NCBI GenBank assembly: GCA_002492465.1 | Contig: DKYT01000054.1 | Coordinates: 1-33,358, forward strand | Direction: 5' to 3' | Source of the DNA: Lachnospiraceae bacterium UBA7093 | Lineage (GTDB): Bacteria > Bacillota > Clostridia > Lachnospirales > Lachnospiraceae | DNA: 33,358 nucleotides | In this document: one piece after another, positions 16,102 to 24,920 of the stretch | Layout of the letters: each line of letters opens with the position of its first letter | Numbering within the stretch: position 1 is the stretch's first letter | Notes under the pieces: model-generated | Told to the model about the DNA's origin: nothing | Database searches by the model: none | Seen by the model: the letters and a program-made list of their open reading frames with translations, nothing else | Program-made: the position numbers and the translations under genes

Positions 16102-18399
16102 CTACTCATCCTCTTTTTTGTGATAAGTCTTAATACGAATCAGTATAATGATTACTGCAATCAGCATCATCAACATGGCGGAAGTAGCAATTACCGTAAA
16201 TAAAACGGACTGCCTGTTTTCGCCAAAGGTTTCCGCAAGGGTAGGTTCTCCTGTATCCGTATCCTTGGTAATGAACCGGAAACTTCTGATTTCCATGCCC
16301 TCTCCAATAATCACGCAATCCTTGGTAAGCCCCGCCCGGAGTTTTTCCTGCCTTAAAAACTCTTCCGCATTTTTCATGGATTCCTTGGAAACTCCCGTAA
16401 CGGCAAGTATGCCGCAGTTGGTTTCATAGGGGGATTCCAAAAGCTGCAGAATCGCCATCTGATCCGCATAGTCCTCCGACAGAATCAACTGCTCATTTCC
16501 TGCAAATTTTCTTCCGCTGTCGCTGTAAGGGAAATACAGATAATCATTCAACGCCCGAAGCATGGTGTTATAAATATAGGTTCCGGCAACGATCATATTG
16601 CACTTTCCATCCTCCGCCGAGAACTCTCCCGCACGTTTTACCGAAAAGGTACCGTAGGGCGCCGCCCCGCTTCCAAAGGAGCCCATGATCTGCGCGTAAA
16701 CGCTAAGCTCTTCTGTTGTAGGCTTATCTGAGATCACCATCAAAACATTATTAAACTGGTTGTTCCTCCTGAAAGGCGCAGGCATGGTGTCAAAGCTTAG
16801 GTTAAACTCACCGGACGCAGGCAGATGAAACCAGGAATCTCCCGACACATATGCCCATGGCATCTGATCCTGCCTGGGAGTACAGACCATATCCTCCAGT
16901 TCCAGATGGAAAGCAATTCTCACCGCCCCTGCAGAAGTTCCCACTACGTCCTCCGGCATGTTAAAGACCAGTTCATCTCCCGGCGCGTTTTCCTTCTCCA
17001 GCTTCTTGCTTGCAACCGGCACATTTCCCCAATAAACTGTAACCAGGGATCTGTCAAAATCCAAATTTTCACTGTATCTGAAATAAAGGGTAATCTTTCC
17101 TCCGTCCATCAGCATATAATCTTCCGAAAAAGGAAGGTACACTGCCTGTTCCTGAAGGAAAGGACCTGTAAAGTTCAATCCGCCTCCGGCAAGCTCTTCT
17201 ACCGTATAATCTCCCGATGCGCTGGTAAGCGCCGCCTCCTGTTCTGCTGCGGAACCGCTGCTTCTTAAAGGTACCTTCGCCACATTGCTGTTTTCCTGGG
17301 ACACTCTCTCCTCATCCATCAGCATATAGGCGGCTTCCAACAAACATTTTTCATCCTCTGAGGTAATAATCAGCAGCGGATTTCCCGTATCATCCTCTGT
17401 AAAAGTAATAATCCCCTGATTTTCGATTCCTTCCTTGCTGGGTACCCTGCTCTGGTAATCTTCCGGAAGATTTCTGAACTGGGATACCAAAATAGTCCTA
17501 TCAGTTTCAGCCTTGGACACGTCTGATAAAAGAGCAAATTGAATCTCATTTTCCCCCTGAATGCTGCCGCTTAAATCAGCCATCAGATTCATTGCCGCCG
17601 CCACTTCACCGTTGGAAGCCTTATCTGAAACGGCAATGGTCAGCCCCTCCCCGGTGGCTTTTGTGGTGGACAAAAAGGGATAGGGATAATAGGATATATT
17701 TTGATCCGGATCTTTAATTTCATAACCGCATCGAATATAAGAATCCTCGGAAATGGAAAGCCAGCTGGCACTGGAGAAATCATCCATACATCCCCCCTCG
17801 TCATACAGCTTCGCATACGCCGACACGGTAAAGGAGTTGTAGCCCTCCTGCACCATTTCCATGGGAATTACCACATAGGCAATCTGACTGTCTCCCCCCT
17901 CATAGGTGATTTTACAGGAGCTAATAGGCGTCTGGTTCACTGAGAACGTCAATGCCGAAGCCGTCTCCCGAATCAACTGGCTTGCCCTATATTCCAATGC
18001 TACATATACATATTTTGCATCCCAATACTCCGGCACATAAAAGTACAGATCGCTGCTTGACAAAATTCCCTTCAGCACCGTAGGGCTGAAAAAGACATCC
18101 TGGGTGTGGGAGGTTTTCACCGTCTGAGGCTCTTTTCGGTTTGGCTCTCCTGCGTTTTCCTCTTCCCCCCAGTCTTCTGTTGAGAGGTTCGGCGCCTCCC
18201 CGTCAGGAACCGCTTCTTCCCCCGGTTCTCCTTCTTCCCCGACAGCATCTTCCTCCGTTCCGGTACCCTCCTCTGTTGCCGCTTCCTCTTCCTTTTGGGC
18301 TGCCGGCGCTGCCTTTGCCCCAAACTGCGGCAGCATACTCACGAATATCACCGTAATCAAAAGCGCCGCCAGCGTCCTTATTCCTAAAGTCTTTTTCAT
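16102..18399 (-). CDS. BcsB-like extracellular co-synthase subunit
   Basis: A 765-residue protein with a signal peptide (hydrophobic stretch at about 7-28 ending in AKA), an acidic low-complexity linker, a large extracytoplasmic region and a single C-terminal membrane helix (about 732-754) followed by a charged tail. The layout matches BcsB, which guides beta-glucan out of the BcsA channel. Segments such as SSDLYFYVPEYWDAKYVYVA, GYNSFTVSAYA and a predicted jelly-roll with RNNQFNNVLMVISDKPT near residue 540-570 support it. The exported part holds eight cysteines, an even number, which could be disulfide-bonded by the thioredoxin encoded downstream. It lies 11 nt after the GT2 synthase. Confidence 0.7.
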   Translation of the reverse strand: MKKTLGIRTLAALLITVIFVSMLPQFGAKAAPAAQKEEEAATEEGTGTEEDAVGEEGEPGEEAVPDGEAPNLSTEDWGEEENAGEPNRKEPQTVKTSHTQDVFFSPTVLKGILSSSDLYFYVPEYWDAKYVYVALEYRASQLIRETASALTFSVNQTPISSCKITYEGGDSQIAYVVIPMEMVQEGYNSFTVSAYAKLYDEGGCMDDFSSASWLSISEDSYIRCGYEIKDPDQNISYYPYPFLSTTKATGEGLTIAVSDKASNGEVAAAMNLMADLSGSIQGENEIQFALLSDVSKAETDRTILVSQFRNLPEDYQSRVPSKEGIENQGIITFTEDDTGNPLLIITSEDEKCLLEAAYMLMDEERVSQENSNVAKVPLRSSGSAAEQEAALTSASGDYTVEELAGGGLNFTGPFLQEQAVYLPFSEDYMLMDGGKITLYFRYSENLDFDRSLVTVYWGNVPVASKKLEKENAPGDELVFNMPEDVVGTSAGAVRIAFHLELEDMVCTPRQDQMPWAYVSGDSWFHLPASGEFNLSFDTMPAPFRRNNQFNNVLMVISDKPTTEELSVYAQIMGSFGSGAAPYGTFSVKRAGEFSAEDGKCNMIVAGTYIYNTMLRALNDYLYFPYSDSGRKFAGNEQLILSEDYADQMAILQLLESPYETNCGILAVTGVSKESMKNAEEFLRQEKLRAGLTKDCVIIGEGMEIRSFRFITKDTDTGEPTLAETFGENRQSVLFTVIATSAMLMMLIAVIIILIRIKTYHKKEDE

Positions 18400-18410
18400 T
18401 TCCGCTCCCC

Positions 18411-19721
18411 CTATCTTTTCGCTAATTTCTTTCGTTCCGCCGGCTGTGCAGATTCCTCAAAACGTTCCGTTTTGTCCCACACAACCTCTTTATCAAAAAC
18501 TGCATCCTGAATACTTAAGTAAATTGCCTTAATCACCACGGCAACCCACATCTTTGAATAGGTAAACAGCATAAGCAATATCAATAACGCGCTTTCTACA
18601 TTAAACTCATTTTTTTCCACCGACAAGGTGATCAAAACATTCAGCACAAACAGCACAATCGCCATTCCCCACAGCAGCGAAGAAAATCCTCCCAGGGTCA
18701 CATGGCAAAGCCCTAATATTCCAAGTACAAAAATCGTATCTGAGCAGACCAGCGAGGTCAGCATCAATACATAGACAAGAGCATAATAGAAAACATCCAG
18801 CCTCATAGGTCCCGCCTTGGGATCAAAAGCATATTTGAAATTCTTGATCAGAACGTATACATTTCCTTTTGCCCATCTGGTTCTCTGCTTGAACCACTGT
18901 TTTAATTTCTGAGGCTCCTGTTCCCAGGTAACCGCAAGAGGCATGAACTTGATATAATACCCCATCCGGTACAGCCTGAAGCTGATCTCCGTATCCTCCG
19001 ATAACGCCTTGGTGTCCCATCCGCCCATCTCGTCGATGATGCTTCTTCTGATTACATAGTTGGTTCCCGGTATGGTACAGAGCTTAAAGAAAAAGTAACG
19101 TCCCGCCTGATTCATACACTGATAAGCAAGGGTCTCAATATTCACAAACCGCGTCAGCAGGGAGGCGTTTCTGTTTCTGGTTCTGAATTTACCGATCACA
19201 GCTCCCAGCTTTTCATCCTCCATCAGATTTTCCACCAGAATCCGGAGGGCATCCGGTGCCGGCGTATTATCCGCATCGTATATTGCGATTACCGTTCCCT
19301 TTGCCACCGACAAAGCAATATTTAAAGCATTGGATTTTCCTTTTCCGCCCATTATATTGTCGGTGTTGATCACCATCAGCCTGCGGTCCGGATTTTTTTC
19401 CTGTATTCCTTTCAACACCTGCGCTGAATTATCGCTGGAATTATCGTTGATTACAATGATCTCATATCGGTCCGCCGGATAGTCAAAGGCTAAAAGCGCC
19501 ATCACCGTCTTACCGATTACAATACTTTCATTATGCGCCGGAACCATAATGCTGACCATGGGATATTCCTGATCCTGATGCTTTTTATGTTTTTTGTCTT
19601 TTTCCTGCCGGTTTACCCGAATCATGTAAATAAAGCCGCCGATAGAAAGAAAAATATTCAGGAACATTAATCCCCATATAGCGGCAATGGCATAGAGTGA
19701 GAGACAATCTGCTAATGACAT
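18411..19721 (-). CDS. Processive family 2 glycosyltransferase (polysaccharide synthase)
   Basis: A 436-residue membrane synthase. One N-terminal helix (about 12-34) is followed by a cytoplasmic GT2 domain and about four C-terminal helices. The catalytic motifs are all visible: NDNSSD (92-97), the UDP-sugar/metal motif DAD at 149-151, the acceptor-site SED at 241-243, and QRTRW (279-283), the signature of processive enzymes such as cellulose, hyaluronan and poly-N-acetylglucosamine synthases. Its length is close to PgaC/IcaA, and it has no PilZ domain, unlike BcsA. With a BcsB-like partner next door, the product could be a cellulose-like glucan or an aminosugar polymer. Sequence alone does not decide. 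Confidence 0.88.
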   Translation of the reverse strand: MSLADCLSLYAIAAIWGLMFLNIFLSIGGFIYMIRVNRQEKDKKHKKHQDQEYPMVSIMVPAHNESIVIGKTVMALLAFDYPADRYEIIVINDNSSDNSAQVLKGIQEKNPDRRLMVINTDNIMGGKGKSNALNIALSVAKGTVIAIYDADNTPAPDALRILVENLMEDEKLGAVIGKFRTRNRNASLLTRFVNIETLAYQCMNQAGRYFFFKLCTIPGTNYVIRRSIIDEMGGWDTKALSEDTEISFRLYRMGYYIKFMPLAVTWEQEPQKLKQWFKQRTRWAKGNVYVLIKNFKYAFDPKAGPMRLDVFYYALVYVLMLTSLVCSDTIFVLGILGLCHVTLGGFSSLLWGMAIVLFVLNVLITLSVEKNEFNVESALLILLMLFTYSKMWVAVVIKAIYLSIQDAVFDKEVVWDKTERFEESAQPAERKKLAKR

Positions 19722-19734
19722 GACCTATTACCTC

Positions 19735-21369
19735 CTACCTTTTATTTTCCCAATATGCATCCAAATCCTCCTCCTCGTCTTTTATAAAAAAACGTCTCCG
19801 GTTGTTTCCTCTTGCAACAATTATAAAAATGATGAACAAAATTGACATTGCTGCAACCGCAATCGCCAGCTTTTGATTTTCACCGGTAAGATCTTTGGAA
19901 AACCTCTGCCGCCTGTTTCTCTGATAGGAGAACTCTTCCTCATACTCTGTGGGGACAAAAGTTCTGTCCGTCTCCTTTCCGTTAACCCTCAAGATACCGT
20001 TTTCATAGGTAATCGTATCCACGGTTGTCCACAGGCTGTGAGACACTTCCCACAAATTTTTGATGGGCACATGGGAATTTTTCATGTTCTCAATGATCCG
20101 CCCCAGATTTTCCATATCCTTTGACAGATCCAGGTACACTGCCGTGGAATGGGTCTCCATATATCCTGTATCTTCCTCATTGAGGGTTACCACCGGAACG
20201 ATCCACTGATGAGCGTCCCTGCACACATAGTTTGTCTTTTCTTCCTTCCAGTCCCCTTCTATCCAGGGATCTGTCTCCTCTGCAATCAAAATGGTTCCGA
20301 AGCGGCTCATGACTTCAACCGTATCCCTGTTGGACATCCAGTTTTCCGGAACCTGAAGCCCTACCGGGTAAACGCCCTGCCGGATATACAATCCCATCGC
20401 CGTGGCTATGGATTCGTTCATCTGGTCTACGTCAAATTCCGCCATATGATGGATCGGCGCATGGAGAATCACCGCGCCCCCCTTATCCTGTGCATACCGC
20501 AAAACCTCGCAGAAATGCTGCATTGCCGGGTAGTCTCCATGGTCGTAAACAGGCATTACTGAAATTACAAAAGGGATGTTATTTTCCGCCAGTTCCCTGA
20601 TCGTCTCAAGAAGTCCTGCCGGATCCTGAAAAGGATATACCCGGTCGATCACCAGATATCTCGCCTGTCTAATGACCTGATCCCGCCCGTCCATCCATAA
20701 AAACAACTCCTTTGAAAACGCCGCCTTTACCAGAGGATTCCCCAAATCTCCTGTGGTAATATGGGTAATAATATCCCAGGTTTTACAGAAATACCCTTCC
20801 GCTGATCCCACCAGCATTGTCCCCGATTGATAATCGAACTTTCTTCCGTTATAAAAAATCGGTTCTTTCAACTGGGCAAGGGATTGTTTTTCGTTCTGCT
20901 CCTCAAAAGAATAGGTAAAGGTTCCCACCTCTCCGTTGTGCACCGTATATTTGGTGTATCGCTCCGTCCTGTCCAGGTATTCCTTTAAAAAGGGATTTCC
21001 CACAAACATAAACCGGTACCTGCTCCGATAGTTCTCGTTTTCCCTGGCACGCTTCGCCTCTCCGTTTTCAATCAGCTGGATTTCCTTAAACAGACCCGGG
21101 GGATATTTTTCCAACTCATAGAAAATCACATTTTGAAAGTTCCCAAGGCTTCCCCTGCATTCTGCAGCCGGGGCAAAGGTACACTCCACACCGCCAAAGG
21201 TCAGCAGCTCCGCAATCTGATATATATTTTTCATAACCGCTTCGTCTGCATCGTCGGAATAGACAATCAATACCTCTCCCTCCGGCACCGCCGCCTTTGC
21301 CGAAAGCGGAAACAGAAAGAAGGCAAATATCAGCAGCAGACCAAGCACAACAGATTTTTTAAACATCAT
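19735..21369 (-). CDS. DUF2334 polysaccharide-deacetylase-like membrane protein
   Basis: About 544 residues, with a signal peptide or N-terminal helix (ending in SAKAA), an extracytoplasmic body and one C-terminal helix with a basic and acidic tail. Residues 230-400 match DUF2334, a branch of the NodB-like carbohydrate esterases: YLVIDRVYPFQDPAGL, PFVISVMPVYDHGDYP, GGAVILHAPIHH and VGLQVPENW. The usual first motif DDV or EDV is IDRV, so a metal-binding aspartate seems replaced by arginine. Activity is therefore doubtful. I prefer the ATG at 21369 because GGTGGAG at 21383-21389 is too close to the GTG at 21381. It overlaps the preceding gene. Confidence 0.7.
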   Translation of the reverse strand: MMFKKSVVLGLLLIFAFFLFPLSAKAAVPEGEVLIVYSDDADEAVMKNIYQIAELLTFGGVECTFAPAAECRGSLGNFQNVIFYELEKYPPGLFKEIQLIENGEAKRARENENYRSRYRFMFVGNPFLKEYLDRTERYTKYTVHNGEVGTFTYSFEEQNEKQSLAQLKEPIFYNGRKFDYQSGTMLVGSAEGYFCKTWDIITHITTGDLGNPLVKAAFSKELFLWMDGRDQVIRQARYLVIDRVYPFQDPAGLLETIRELAENNIPFVISVMPVYDHGDYPAMQHFCEVLRYAQDKGGAVILHAPIHHMAEFDVDQMNESIATAMGLYIRQGVYPVGLQVPENWMSNRDTVEVMSRFGTILIAEETDPWIEGDWKEEKTNYVCRDAHQWIVPVVTLNEEDTGYMETHSTAVYLDLSKDMENLGRIIENMKNSHVPIKNLWEVSHSLWTTVDTITYENGILRVNGKETDRTFVPTEYEEEFSYQRNRRQRFSKDLTGENQKLAIAVAAMSILFIIFIIVARGNNRRRFFIKDEEEDLDAYWENKR

Positions 21370-22222
21370 ATTGTAATTCACTCTCCACCCTCTGCTTAAA
21401 CATCATCATATCCAAACCGTATTTTTCTTTCTCATATTCCAGACAGGAAATTTTCACTTCCACCCGGATCGCCTTATCTGCAATTCCCTCAAAAGTGCTT
21501 TTATCCTCCAGATGGCTTTTAATTCTATCCTTCACATACCTGCTGTTCTCCTGATCACAGGTCAGAATAATACCCACCGTCCCCTGATTATCCAGGGAAT
21601 AGGTTCTGTCCTCCAGCCGGACTGCATCGGTGACTACCGTTGCCATCTTTTGAATCAATGTCTCATAATTTCTTCTGGACAGCACCTTTTTCAACTCCTG
21701 CCCATAGCGCAGCTTTACGATCATGAGGGAAATCACCATGTTATTTCTCTCCGAGTATGCCACCTGCCGCTGCAAGTCCGCATACATACTTCTGAGATTA
21801 TAAAGCCCTGTCAGGGAATTTACCATTACCAGCTCGTCTACCTGCTCCTTCAGCACATCGTTTTCCAGCTCCGTCCGTCTGTTTCCGTAGACAAACATAT
21901 ACATGGCGCCTACGGCAAGAAAAGGAATGACCAGCCATCCAAAACAAAGGAGATCGATTTCTCTGTCGTAAGCAAAGGAAAAAAACAACTTATACGCCGT
22001 ATAAATCATCACCTCAAACGCCGCCATTACCACCGCAAGCCCTGTCAGCTTAAATCCTGCAAGAAGAATCGCCAAAAAGGTGGCAAGCAGCATAATCACA
22101 AATTCCAGCTGCATGGGAGCATCCGCAATCCCCACCAAAAGAGCTGCACCGCCAATACAGATCAGCAGAAAAAATAGCCCCGCATCCTGTAGTAAATATC
22201 CCGTCGTCCTCTTCTTAATCAT
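21359..22222 (-). CDS. Membrane protein with degenerate GGDEF domain, probable c-di-GMP receptor
   Basis: A 287-residue protein with four or five hydrophobic segments in residues 10-112, a short charged coiled coil (115-132) and a GGDEF domain starting at VNSLTGLYNLRSMYADL. The active-site motif is DNQGT (211-215) instead of GGDEF, so it should not make c-di-GMP. The RxxD inhibitory-site motif is intact as R202-L-E-D205, and the five-residue gap to the former active site equals that in true cyclases. This pattern is the one used by PelD, the receptor of Pel polysaccharide secretion. It overlaps the DUF2334 gene and probably gates the synthase. Confidence 0.75.
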   Translation of the reverse strand: MIKKRTTGYLLQDAGLFFLLICIGGAALLVGIADAPMQLEFVIMLLATFLAILLAGFKLTGLAVVMAAFEVMIYTAYKLFFSFAYDREIDLLCFGWLVIPFLAVGAMYMFVYGNRRTELENDVLKEQVDELVMVNSLTGLYNLRSMYADLQRQVAYSERNNMVISLMIVKLRYGQELKKVLSRRNYETLIQKMATVVTDAVRLEDRTYSLDNQGTVGIILTCDQENSRYVKDRIKSHLEDKSTFEGIADKAIRVEVKISCLEYEKEKYGLDMMMFKQRVESELQYDV

Positions 22223-22253
22223 ACCCTCGTTTTCTCCTCCTCTTTATCCTTTC

Positions 22254-23792
22254 CTAGAAAATACTTAATTTGTGCGCAATCTGGGCAAACACAAAGTAAG
22301 TCATCACATCCATTCCACAGCTGATCATGAAACAGTGCTGAATCATTTCCGCATCACCGCTGTTCACAATGGTAATTCCCGCCTGTATCACAATAATCAG
22401 AACCATGACCATCATACTGTCCAGAAAAACAGTTCCCCGTCTGTCCTCCTCCGGTCTTAAGGAATAGCTCTTTCCTGACAGGAAAATCACCGCCCCTATC
22501 AGCACCCCCAAATATCCGATGGTTTTAGGCGCCGAGCTGTTCTTAAAGGTACTCCATACGGACCAGAAAATGCTTTTTGCCCTTGCCGGAAGCCCTGCGC
22601 TTCTCTCATAATTTCCGCAATAGTCTCTTCGAATGCCAAAACAGGATTTAATTGCCACATCCAGCATTCTCACAAATTTTCCAGGGTGCCTGATGTAATA
22701 TTTCCCAATATCGGCAGTAGTATATTGACTTAAAAATTCTTCCTGTATCACAGCCTCTTCCAGCTGCGCCGCCGGAATATACTCATAAAGAGAAGCATCC
22801 GCCAACAGTTCGTAGGAAGGATTGATACCAAACTCCTCCAGGGTTTTTGCCGGATCATCCGAGCCGAACAGCACGCCCCTGGTCATGGCATGGAACTTAT
22901 CCGCCTCGTCATAATCCCCTTCCAGCCAGACCATACAGCCTATGGAAATAAAACTCAGGCAAATCCCTGTCATAACGCAGATCACCTTCCATTGAAAATC
23001 CTTTCTGGCAAATAAAAGCCGCAGGCAGTAAAGCGCCGCCACGATTCCCACAAAAGCGCATTCCCCTCTGGAAGTCATCAGCACAATTGCCGCCGCCGCA
23101 AAAAGCGCCAGATACCCTACATCCTTCAGCATTCTTCTGCTTTCCTGAAAAGAAATTGCTGCGCCCGCAAGATACAAAAGGCAGATGAACCAAAGCGCTT
23201 CAGGGTAAAGGGAATTAAAGTAGACCATATATGCCACATCCGCGAAAATGATCACTCCTACGATTCCGATTACAATTCCCTCGGAAAACTGCTTTACCTG
23301 CATACACGCCTGCCAGATCAGCAGATAAATTGCCGGCATGCATAAAATTCCATACAACAGCGCCAAAACGCGGATATCAAAAAAGCGATCCCCCGTTATC
23401 AGGTTGTCCAGCCACACTGCCATTTTTACCAGCATCACCTGGCTGCCTGTTATTTCCTTTTCTGTACTGTCGTTTGATAAAGATGTATGAGTATATACAC
23501 GAGTGAAGAATTCGTTTTGATGTTCTGTTGTTTCTGAAATGTAATCGATATTCGCCGCGCTCATAACCCTTGCAAAAGAGCCGTCGTCGCCTACGCCCAG
23601 GTAATTGGGGATAAAAAGCATCAATGTCATCAAAAAGGCTGCGCCTGCCGCTGCAATCAGAGCGATCAAGGAGGGCGAATACTTTCCTTCCATCTCTTGA
23701 TTGATGCGCTTTCTGAAAGCGGCGAAGCGACCAAACAGCGACACTATTTTATTGATCCTCCCGACCAGCTTTGCTTTTCTTTCGTTTCCCAA
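22254..23792 (-). CDS. Polytopic membrane protein, GT-C-like, first gene of the polysaccharide operon
   Basis: A 512-residue protein with ten or more hydrophobic segments. After the first helix comes NYLGVGDDGSF, with D69 and D70 placed like the acidic catalytic residues of GT-C transferases. A long extracytoplasmic loop (about 290-400) carries KFHAMTRGVLFGSDDP. A conserved-looking tail of four helices follows. The start codon is TTG at 23792, with GGAAGGAG five bases before it. I do not recognise a named family. A role in sugar transfer or polymerisation is inferred from fold and neighbours. Confidence 0.55.
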   Translation of the reverse strand: MGNERKAKLVGRINKIVSLFGRFAAFRKRINQEMEGKYSPSLIALIAAAGAAFLMTLMLFIPNYLGVGDDGSFARVMSAANIDYISETTEHQNEFFTRVYTHTSLSNDSTEKEITGSQVMLVKMAVWLDNLITGDRFFDIRVLALLYGILCMPAIYLLIWQACMQVKQFSEGIVIGIVGVIIFADVAYMVYFNSLYPEALWFICLLYLAGAAISFQESRRMLKDVGYLALFAAAAIVLMTSRGECAFVGIVAALYCLRLLFARKDFQWKVICVMTGICLSFISIGCMVWLEGDYDEADKFHAMTRGVLFGSDDPAKTLEEFGINPSYELLADASLYEYIPAAQLEEAVIQEEFLSQYTTADIGKYYIRHPGKFVRMLDVAIKSCFGIRRDYCGNYERSAGLPARAKSIFWSVWSTFKNSSAPKTIGYLGVLIGAVIFLSGKSYSLRPEEDRRGTVFLDSMMVMVLIIVIQAGITIVNSGDAEMIQHCFMISCGMDVMTYFVFAQIAHKLSIF

Positions 23793-23822
23793 GGCTGCTC
23801 CTTCCCACGGTAGATGTTCCGC

Positions 23823-23864
23823 TTAATGCCTGTAAGAAAAATTTTCTATGTCCGTTTTTTTCAT
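23823..23864 (-). CDS. Possible 13-residue leader peptide
   Basis: An ATG with GGAGAAG six bases upstream opens the tiny frame MKKTDIENFSYRH. It ends about 30 nt before the first gene of the polysaccharide operon. The Shine-Dalgarno spacing is good, but so short a frame can easily be chance. No attenuator hairpin is evident. Confidence 0.25.
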   Translation of the reverse strand: MKKTDIENFSYRH

Positions 23865-23942
23865 TTTATTCTTCTCCAATGTTCATTTCTATAGTTCTTT
23901 ACCGATTGGGCAAAAATATACAAAAATCAACAAATTGAAAAA

Positions 23943-23973
23943 AAACGGCGGTACGCAATCTGTACCGCCGTTT
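23943..23973 (-). terminator. Terminator after metA
   Basis: A perfect 12-bp stem of AAACGGCGGTAC and GTACCGCCGTTT with a seven-base loop is followed on the minus strand by a run of eight T residues. It starts about 23 nt after the metA stop. Confidence 0.9.
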
Positions 23974-23995
23974 GGTTAAGAATATCTGCTATTTT

Positions 23996-24901
23996 CTACA
24001 GTTCATAAGGTGTCTGCTGATATACGTAATAATTCAGCCAATTAGAATACAAGTTGTTGCTGTGGGACCGCCACTGCAGGTTCGGTCTTTTGGTGCAGTC
24101 ATCCTCCGGATAGTAATTGACCGGCAGCGAAATATCCAGCCCCTTCTCCTTATCCCGCATATACTCGTTGTGCAGGGTATACCTGTCATATTCCGGGTGA
24201 CCCATCACAAAGATCTGCCTGCCGTTTTCCGTCATGCAAAGAAGCACCCCCGCCTCCTCAGATTCCGCCAAAACCGTCAGTTCCCGGCAATTGTAAATCG
24301 CCTCCGGCGAAACCGCCGTATGCCTGCTGTGAGGAATCATAAAATAATCGTCAAAGCCTCTCACCAGGGGAATCTTCCGGTTCATAACCTTATGCATGTA
24401 AACGCCGAAGATTTTTCGGGGAAGGAGCACCTTTTCCAAACCAAAATGGTAATAAAGCCCCGCCTGGGCGCCCCAGCAGATGTGAAGGGTGGAGGTTACA
24501 TGGGTCTTGGTCCATCCCATGATCTCGCAAAGCTCCTGCCAGTAATCCACCTCTTCAAAGGGGATCTGTTCCACAGGCGCGCCGGTAATGATCAGACCGT
24601 CAAATTTTCGTTCCTTCAGCTCGTCAAAGGTATTATAAAATCTGTTTAAATGCTGAATCGGCGTATTTAAGGACACATGGCTGTTCATCTTCATAAAAGA
24701 TACGTCGATCTGCAGAGGCGTATTGGACAATACCCTCGCCAGCTGCAGTTCGGTATCCTGCTTCACCGGCATCAAATTTAGAATACAGATCTGAAGGGAA
24801 CGGATATCCTGATGAAGCGCCCGGTATTCGTCCACCACAAATATATTTTCATTTTCCAGTATTTCCTTTGCAGGTAAATCCCTTTGAACCTTAATCGGCA
24901 T
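23996..24901 (-). CDS. metA: Homoserine O-acyltransferase, predicted acetyl-CoA specific
   Basis: A 301-residue MetA, which acylates homoserine in methionine biosynthesis. The catalytic cysteine is C142 (HICWGAQAG), and the His-Glu pair is H235 and E237 (MGHPEYD). Residue 111, which decides the acyl donor, is glutamate (GAPVEQIPF). Enzymes with E111 use acetyl-CoA, while those with glycine use succinyl-CoA. The product is therefore expected to be O-acetylhomoserine despite the family's succinyltransferase name. It follows the ligase gene after 19 nt. No SAM riboswitch is visible. Confidence 0.95.
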   Translation of the reverse strand: MPIKVQRDLPAKEILENENIFVVDEYRALHQDIRSLQICILNLMPVKQDTELQLARVLSNTPLQIDVSFMKMNSHVSLNTPIQHLNRFYNTFDELKERKFDGLIITGAPVEQIPFEEVDYWQELCEIMGWTKTHVTSTLHICWGAQAGLYYHFGLEKVLLPRKIFGVYMHKVMNRKIPLVRGFDDYFMIPHSRHTAVSPEAIYNCRELTVLAESEEAGVLLCMTENGRQIFVMGHPEYDRYTLHNEYMRDKEKGLDISLPVNYYPEDDCTKRPNLQWRSHSNNLYSNWLNYYVYQQTPYEL

Positions 24902-24920
24902 GATTTTTTCCTTCTTTCAC

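Noticed and set aside
23793..23942. c-di-GMP riboswitch ahead of the polysaccharide operon
   Set aside because: I looked for the GEMM-type conserved core and pairing elements and found none. Control by c-di-GMP is better explained by the GGDEF-like protein.
24902..24920. SAM riboswitch or T-box for metA
   Set aside because: Only 19 nt separate metA from the upstream ligase gene, and no such structure is visible there.
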